DNA of 10,678 nt from Neisseriaceae bacterium (lineage in GTDB: Bacteria > Pseudomonadota > Gammaproteobacteria > Burkholderiales > UBA11063). The translations under genes and the position numbers were made by a program. This document shows positions 6,337-10,678 of this stretch, piece by piece. Below the pieces are notes generated by a model that did not search any database, was not told where the DNA came from, and saw nothing but the letters and a program-made list of their open reading frames with translations. The DNA lies in the NCBI GenBank assembly GCA_947470205.1, contig CANISK010000029.1:1-10678 (forward strand), in the 5' to 3' direction. How positions within the stretch are numbered: the first letter of the stretch is position 1; each line of letters starts with the position of its first letter.

Positions 6337-7149
6337 ATGGGGCAACGTGTAGTTGAATTGGGTTTAGTTGGTGCAAATGGTAAAATGGGGCGATGTATTA
6401 TTGATGAAATTAAAAGAGATAAAAGATATCATTTGCAGTGTGCAGTTATAAACCAGATAGAAACTAATCTCACCCATGATAGGGAATATCAACATATTTA
6501 TACAGATAAATTAGATAAACTAAATAAATCAAATGTGGTGATGGATTTCTCATCTCCCAAAAGTACCATTTGTACATTAAATTATTGTGTGGAGCATAAA
6601 TTACCTTTGGTGATAGGCACGACTGGTTTTACTGAATTAGAAAAATTTTTTATTAATGAATGTGCTACAGCTATTCCCATTTTATTTAGCCCCAATATGA
6701 GTTTATCTGTTAATATTTTGTTTGAACTTGTTAAATTGGTTGCAAATAAGTTGCCAGATTTTGATGTGGAAATAATAGAAACACATCATAGATACAAAAA
6801 AGATGCACCATCTGGCACTGCTTTAAAATTAGGTGAAATGGTAGCAAACTCTCGTAATGTATCATTAAACGAGGTTGCCAAATTTGGACGACACGGGTCT
6901 AATGAACCAAGAAATATTGGTGAAATTGGCTTTTCTGTAGTTAGAGGTGGTGATATTGTGGGTTCTCACGATGTGAAATTTATCAACGATGGGGAAATTT
7001 TATCTCTTAAGAGTGAAATTAATAATAGAAATAGCTTCGCTAAAGGGGCGCTTATGGCTGCAGGATTTATATATAATAAACCCGCAGGGTTATATAACAT
7101 GAAAGATGTACTAGGTAATCAGATTAATGAGTTATCAACAAAACTATGA
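6337..7149 (+). CDS. dapB: 4-hydroxy-tetrahydrodipicolinate reductase
   Basis: Reduces 4-hydroxy-tetrahydrodipicolinate with NAD(P)H on the way to diaminopimelate and lysine, in the cytoplasm. The 270-residue protein (E. coli has 273) shows the dinucleotide-binding loop GLVGANGKMG (9-18), VVMDFSSP (67-74), LVIGTTGF (91-98), FSPNMSLSVN (117-126) and the active-site block ETHHRYKKDAPSGTAL (148-163), with H150 and K154 matching the E. coli catalytic H159 and K163. GEIGFSVVRGGDIVGSHDV and a C-terminal GLYNMKDVL are also typical. The ATG at 6337 is preferred, with AGGG at 6325-6328 as ribosome binding site; a GTG three codons upstream overlaps that site. Its last 23 bases overlap nadB, so the two are translationally linked. 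Confidence 0.96.
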   Translation: MGQRVVELGLVGANGKMGRCIIDEIKRDKRYHLQCAVINQIETNLTHDREYQHIYTDKLDKLNKSNVVMDFSSPKSTICTLNYCVEHKLPLVIGTTGFTELEKFFINECATAIPILFSPNMSLSVNILFELVKLVANKLPDFDVEIIETHHRYKKDAPSGTALKLGEMVANSRNVSLNEVAKFGRHGSNEPRNIGEIGFSVVRGGDIVGSHDVKFINDGEILSLKSEINNRNSFAKGALMAAGFIYNKPAGLYNMKDVLGNQINELSTKL

Positions 7150-8719
7150 TGCATTGGTAATTGGCAGTGGTCTAGCTGGACTATTTGTAGCACTAAATCT
7201 TGCAAACACCAAACGCAAAGTATGTATTATCACTAAAAAATCATTATTTGAATGCAATTCATACTATGCACAAGGTGGCATTGCAGGGGTGATTGATGAA
7301 TTAGATTCTATAGAGAACCACATCCGAGATACTATAATCGCAGGATCTGGACTTTGTGACCCAAAAGCAGTTGAGTATATAGTTAGTCATGGGCGAGATG
7401 CAATATATTCCCTGATAGATCTTGGAGTGGAATTCACCAAAGACGATACTCACCCCACAGGTTTTCACATCACTCGCGAAGGTGGACACAGCCTCAGGCG
7501 TATATTACATGTGGCGGATAAAACTGGAGCTGAGATAATAACTAAACTTGTGAGCAAGGTTATTGCTCATCCAAATATTACAGTATTGGAAAATAGTATC
7601 GCGATAGATCTTATTTTAAATGATACTCATAATAAGTGCGTAGGGGCATATGTATTTAATAGTAAAAATAATCACACCATTACCATATCAGCCACAAATA
7701 TTATTCTTGCAACTGGTGGTGCATCTAAAGTGTATTTATATACCACCAATCCAGATACTGCAACTGGAGACGGTATAGCAATGGCATATAGGTCTGGGTG
7801 TAATGTCATAAATATGGAATTTATCCAATTTCATCCCACATGTTTGTATCATCCGCACGCAAAGTCTTTTCTTATTTCAGAAGCACTCCGTGGAGAAGGT
7901 GGTATCCTAAAGCTCCCAAACGGTTATCGGTTTATGAAAGATCATGACCACAGGCTAGAGCTCGCCCCTCGTGATATAGTTGCCAGAGCAATAGATTTTG
8001 AGATGAAAAAACATGGATTGGATTGCGTGTATTTAGATATATCACACAAATCAGCGTCTTTTATTATAGAGCATTTTCCAACGATATACACCACATGTAA
8101 AAATTTTAATATTGATATTACAAGTGCCCCGATTCCGGTTGTACCATCTGCACATTACACTTGCGGTGGAATTGAAACTGATTTATCTGGTAAAACCAAT
8201 ATAAGTAACTTATATGCAATTGGTGAGTGCGCGTCCACTGGTCTACATGGGGCAAATCGTCTTGCGAGTAACTCATTACTCGAATGTGTGGTTATGGGAA
8301 ATGCCGCAGTTACAGATATTTTAAATCGCCAAAATATAAATAACCATATAACATTACCCCAATGGGATGATTCTCAGGTGGTAGATAGCGATGAAGAAGT
8401 GATAGTATCTCATAATTGGGATGAGTTACGGCGTATGATGTGGAGCTACGTTGGGATAGTGAGAACCAATAAGAGACTGGAGCGCGCTCTTCACAGGGTG
8501 GAATTATTAGAAAAAGAAATAAAAGATTATTATGCAAATTTTAAATTATCGTTAAATTTAATAGAGCTTAGAAACTTAGTTTGCGTTGCCAAATTAGTGA
8601 TTGAGAGTGCTATGTTACGCCATGAAAATATAGGATTGCATTATAGTGCGGATTATAAAAACACACAAAGTAACAATTACCCAATAAATACTGTTTTAAA
8701 TAAGGAACAAAAAGCATAA
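7127..8719 (+). CDS. nadB: L-aspartate oxidase
   Basis: FAD enzyme that oxidises L-aspartate to iminoaspartate, the first step of de novo NAD synthesis; NadA then uses the product. The 530-residue protein (E. coli has 540) opens with the FAD-binding GSGLAGL (13-19) and has SYYAQGGIAGV (45-55), TREGGHSLRRILH (116-128), ATGGASKVY (195-203), EFIQFHPTCLY (231-241), SEALRGEGG (251-259), APRDIVARAID (280-290), SAHYTCGGIETD (341-352) and GANRLASNSLLE (375-386). H236, R282, H343 and R378 correspond to E. coli H244, R290, H351 and R386 at a constant offset of 8. The helical C-terminal domain is complete. The start overlaps the dapB end by 23 bp and the stop overlaps the fdx start in TAATG. Neither nadA nor nadC is in the window. 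Confidence 0.96.
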   Translation: MSYQQNYDALVIGSGLAGLFVALNLANTKRKVCIITKKSLFECNSYYAQGGIAGVIDELDSIENHIRDTIIAGSGLCDPKAVEYIVSHGRDAIYSLIDLGVEFTKDDTHPTGFHITREGGHSLRRILHVADKTGAEIITKLVSKVIAHPNITVLENSIAIDLILNDTHNKCVGAYVFNSKNNHTITISATNIILATGGASKVYLYTTNPDTATGDGIAMAYRSGCNVINMEFIQFHPTCLYHPHAKSFLISEALRGEGGILKLPNGYRFMKDHDHRLELAPRDIVARAIDFEMKKHGLDCVYLDISHKSASFIIEHFPTIYTTCKNFNIDITSAPIPVVPSAHYTCGGIETDLSGKTNISNLYAIGECASTGLHGANRLASNSLLECVVMGNAAVTDILNRQNINNHITLPQWDDSQVVDSDEEVIVSHNWDELRRMMWSYVGIVRTNKRLERALHRVELLEKEIKDYYANFKLSLNLIELRNLVCVAKLVIESAMLRHENIGLHYSADYKNTQSNNYPINTVLNKEQKA

Positions 8720-9054
8720 TGCCAGTGATTACAATCCTCCCTCATAAAGAGTTATGCCCCAATGGTGCGAAAATAACAGCCCAATCTGGTGCAAATTTAT
8801 GTACAGAAATACTAAATAATCATATAGAAATAGAACACGCCTGTGAAATGGCTTGCGCATGTACCACGTGCCATGTTATTATTAAAAAAGGTTTTAATTC
8901 ATTAAAAACTCCAGCTGAACGTGAAGAAGATTTATTGGATATGGCATGGGGGTTGACTGGCACATCTAGGTTATCGTGTCAAGTTACAGTAGAAGATGAG
9001 GACTTAGAGATTGAATTACCACGTTATACAATTAACCACGCCAAAGAAGGGTAA
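8719..9054 (+). CDS. fdx: ISC-type [2Fe-2S] ferredoxin
   Basis: Electron carrier that supplies electrons for Fe-S cluster assembly by the ISC machinery. The 111-residue sequence follows E. coli Fdx closely: EIEHACEMACACTTCHVII (37-55), LLDMAWGLTGTSRLSCQV (72-89), and the end DLEIELPRYTINHAKEG. Cluster ligands C42, C48, C51 and C87 are all present, as is the conserved non-ligand C46. It starts in the TAATG overlap with nadB. It is not next to hscA, hscB or iscX here; its neighbours are nadB and a CDF transporter. Pairing with NAD synthesis may reflect the Fe-S dependence of NadA, which is inference. Confidence 0.95.
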   Translation: MPVITILPHKELCPNGAKITAQSGANLCTEILNNHIEIEHACEMACACTTCHVIIKKGFNSLKTPAEREEDLLDMAWGLTGTSRLSCQVTVEDEDLEIELPRYTINHAKEG

Positions 9055-9058
9055 TAAG

Positions 9059-10114
9059 ATGCCTCATAATCAATCAGCCCACACTACAGATAATCATAAA
9101 CAAAAATATAGCAATTACCTCTCGCATAGCGATTCCCAACATGGTCACTCACATGATGACCATAATCATAATAATTTGGATAATCATCGCCATAAAGATG
9201 GCCATAGTCACGATCACGGGCAATCATTTGCTTGTGGATTTGATAGAAATGCTAACGGGCGAGCATTAATGTGGTGCCTTATTATTACTTTTGTATTTTC
9301 GATGGTAGAAGGGTTGGGTGGTTACTACACCAAATCAATTGCCTTACAGTCAGAAGCAATCCACATGCTAACAGATGCCGCGGGGTTATTAATAGCATAT
9401 ATAGCTAACCAAATTAGTAAACGTCCGGCAACTGTTAGTCTCACATTTGGCTATGGGAATATGGAAGCAGTGGGGGCGCTGATAAATTGTATCTTTACTA
9501 TTATCCTAACACTTGGTTTAATATTTGAAGTAGTGCAAAGATTTTTTGTGCCTGTTGACGTTCATGGGATTGGGGTATTTGTATTGGGGCTTGTTGCATT
9601 ATGTGTAAACGGTTTATTGGTGTTTATTTTATCTCGTATGTCTGGGTCTTTAAATATCAGAGCAGCGCTATTGCATGCATTGGGAGATTTACTGGGGGCT
9701 GGAGTTGCTGTTTTTGCTGGGCTTGTTATATACTTTACTGGTGTATCAATTGTAGATCCAATATTATCCCTTGTGATTATCTGTTTACTATTAAATTCTA
9801 ACTACAAACTTATTAAAAAATCATTGCGTGTTTTATTAGCAGGCGTTCCCGATGGGTTGGACTATGTGCAAATTGGTCTAGATTTGGAGAAAGTCAAGGG
9901 GGTAGATGGCGTGCACGATTTACACATCTGGTACATGAGTGCAAATAAAGTGGCCTTGTCTGCCCATATTATCGCAACAGATTTATACACGTGGCAAGAT
10001 TCATTATTGCAATGTCAAAAGATGTTATCCCAAAAGCATGGGATTGAACATATCACACTACAATACGAATTTAGCCCAGAACATCTACACATGAAATACT
10101 GCGACTCCAAATAG
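9059..10114 (+). CDS. Cation diffusion facilitator (CzcD/ZitB-like), His-rich N-terminus
   Basis: Inner-membrane metal/proton antiporter, probably exporting Zn2+ or a similar divalent cation. The 351-residue protein begins with a His/Asp-rich cytoplasmic segment (about 22-53, many HxH and HD pairs), likely metal-binding. About six membrane segments follow from residue 69. The transport site is visible as H102xxxD106 in SEAIHMLTDAAG and H206xxxD210 in LHALGDLLGA. The usual Asp before the first of these (DAGHML) is replaced by E99. A cytoplasmic C-terminal domain with GVHDLHIWYMS (284-294) and an end rich in His is typical. The ATG at 9059 is preferred, with AGAAGGG 7 bases upstream; an in-frame ATG at 9011 lies inside fdx. 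It sits 4 bp after fdx and ends directly at palindromic element copy B. Metal specificity cannot be read from the sequence. Confidence 0.92.
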   Translation: MPHNQSAHTTDNHKQKYSNYLSHSDSQHGHSHDDHNHNNLDNHRHKDGHSHDHGQSFACGFDRNANGRALMWCLIITFVFSMVEGLGGYYTKSIALQSEAIHMLTDAAGLLIAYIANQISKRPATVSLTFGYGNMEAVGALINCIFTIILTLGLIFEVVQRFFVPVDVHGIGVFVLGLVALCVNGLLVFILSRMSGSLNIRAALLHALGDLLGAGVAVFAGLVIYFTGVSIVDPILSLVIICLLLNSNYKLIKKSLRVLLAGVPDGLDYVQIGLDLEKVKGVDGVHDLHIWYMSANKVALSAHIIATDLYTWQDSLLQCQKMLSQKHGIEHITLQYEFSPEHLHMKYCDSK

Positions 10115-10245
10115 GTATACTCGTCGTCTTTGAGCTTTATGCGGTGTTGGAATTAAAAAAATTGTTCCTTATGGACAATCAGTCCACGGCGTCACAATTT
10201 TTTTAATTCCGCCTTGCCTAAAACTCAAATACTTAGAGTGTATAC
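10115..10245. repeat. Palindromic element, copy B (between CDF gene and hemL)
   Basis: Starts at the base after the CDF stop codon with GTATAC and ends in GTGTATAC. Outer arms carry CTTTGAG (10128-10134) and CTCAAA (10223-10228). The inner stem is a perfect 17-bp inverted repeat (10149-10165 against 10193-10209), and the centre is TGGAC-AATCA-GTCCA (10172-10186). Symmetry and spacing equal copy A (57 + 15 + 57). Relative to copy A the inner stem differs in sequence but stays fully paired. Read on the strand equivalent to the pdxJ frame of copy A, it is open for about half its length and then meets TAA. It occupies most of the 173-bp gap before hemL. A role as a transcript-processing or attenuation hairpin inside the operon is possible but not shown. 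Confidence 0.88.
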
Positions 10246-10287
10246 GCTTTACTCTGAGAATCTAAATTTTTATAAATAAAGATATAT

Positions 10288-10678
10288 ATGTTAAATCAAG
10301 ATCTATTTATTGAGGCAAATACATTTATACCAGGTGGTGTAAATTCTCCTGTGCGTTCTTTTAAGGGTGTAGGTGGGGTGCCATTTTTTACCAAATCCGC
10401 CAAAGGTTGTTATTTATTTGATGTTGAGAATAATAAATATATTGATTATGTATGTGGATGGGGTTCATCTATTGTGGGGCACGCACATGATGAAATCGTG
10501 AAAAATGTGGCAGAAGCTATACAAAGAGGCTTTTCATATGGTACTCCAACTCATCTTGAAACTACGTTGGCAAAATCCATTTGTGAACTTGTGCCAAGTA
10601 TAGAAAAAGTGCGTTTGGTGAGCTCTGGTACTGAAGGGGTAATGTCTGCCATTCGTTTATCTCGTGCATATACCAAGC
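10288..10678 (+). CDS. hemL: Glutamate-1-semialdehyde 2,1-aminomutase, 5' part
   Basis: PLP-dependent enzyme that converts glutamate-1-semialdehyde to 5-aminolevulinate in the C5 route of tetrapyrrole synthesis. The first 130 codons are present and the gene runs off the window end, so the catalytic lysine is not seen. Diagnostic blocks are FIPGGVNSPVRSFKGVGGVP (13-32), DYVCGWGSSIVGHAHDEIV (53-71), GFSYGTPTHLE (81-91) and VSSGTEGVMSAIRLSRAYT. The last block usually reads SGTEA; here it is SGTEG. The ATG at 10288 has only a weak AAAG upstream. The gene lies 43 bp after palindromic element copy B, in the same direction as the dapB-to-CDF run. HemL also indicates that the organism makes 5-aminolevulinate from glutamyl-tRNA. 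Confidence 0.95.
   Translation, partial: MLNQDLFIEANTFIPGGVNSPVRSFKGVGGVPFFTKSAKGCYLFDVENNKYIDYVCGWGSSIVGHAHDEIVKNVAEAIQRGFSYGTPTHLETTLAKSICELVPSIEKVRLVSSGTEGVMSAIRLSRAYTK

Noticed and set aside
8310..8537. 75-codon minus-strand frame within nadB, and similar short antisense frames elsewhere
   Set aside because: All overlap well-supported genes on the other strand and lack family features or start signals.
9110..9230. CRISPR-like or tandem repeat from the repeating CAT/CAC/GAT codons
   Set aside because: The repetition is the codon pattern of the His/Asp-rich N-terminus of the CDF transporter; there are no regular spacers.
2319..10245. A vitamin B6 regulatory link, because one element lies at pdxJ and the other before the PLP enzyme gene hemL
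   Set aside because: In pdxJ the element is at the 3' end, not in the leader, and the two copies have opposite orientation relative to transcription. A dispersed repeat explains both positions better than a shared riboswitch.
10248..10276. TTTACT, 17-base spacer, TATAAA before hemL as a sigma-70 promoter
   Set aside because: Spacing and boxes look good, but the start of transcription would fall about 5 bases before the ATG, leaving almost no leader. In very AT-rich sequence such matches are frequent, so it is not listed as a feature.

Overview
This window comes from an AT-rich Gram-negative bacterium, most likely a beta- or gammaproteobacterium. The evidence is an outer-membrane assembly lipoprotein (bamE) placed directly before dapB, an ISC-type adrenodoxin-like ferredoxin, adjacent overlapping pdxJ and acpS, and a chitobiase-type lipoprotein. 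The bamE-dapB pair recalls betaproteobacteria such as the Neisseriales, but the genus cannot be fixed by reading alone.

Layout. 4-612 (+): Abi-like protein with a HEPN-type RNxxxH motif. 613-795: palindrome-rich spacer. 796-1923 (+): M14 zinc carboxypeptidase of the cytosolic carboxypeptidase type. It converges with, and overlaps by 11 bp, a minus-strand block of acpS (1913-2317) and pdxJ (2295-3167). A strong hairpin (3224-3275) separates pdxJ from a large minus-strand GH20 beta-N-acetylhexosaminidase lipoprotein (3314-5746). A divergent promoter region follows. The plus strand then carries bamE (5959-6309), dapB (6337-7149), nadB (7127-8719), fdx (8719-9054), a cation diffusion facilitator (9059-10114) and the 5' part of hemL (10288 to the window end). 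Genes from dapB to the CDF transporter overlap or lie within 4 bp of each other and look like one transcript.

Functions are mostly housekeeping: vitamin B6 synthesis (PdxJ), acyl-carrier-protein activation (AcpS), lysine/cell-wall precursor synthesis (DapB), NAD synthesis (NadB), Fe-S cluster assembly (Fdx), metal efflux (CDF) and tetrapyrrole synthesis (HemL). Chitin-oligosaccharide breakdown and a possible phage-defence gene are the accessory part.

The most unusual content is a dispersed palindromic element of about 129 bp with two full copies (2319-2447 and 10115-10245). By hand they align without gaps over 129 positions (about 74% identical). Both form a perfect 17-bp inner stem although the stem sequences differ, so the changes are compensatory, and both have a conserved TGGAC-N5-GTCCA centre. 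Copy A lies exactly between the pdxJ body and the acpS start: it replaces the expected PdxJ stop with a 50-residue tail (43 codons from the element) and supplies the acpS Shine-Dalgarno sequence. Copy B begins at the base after the CDF stop codon and fills most of the gap before hemL. A degenerate single arm may lie at 661-682.
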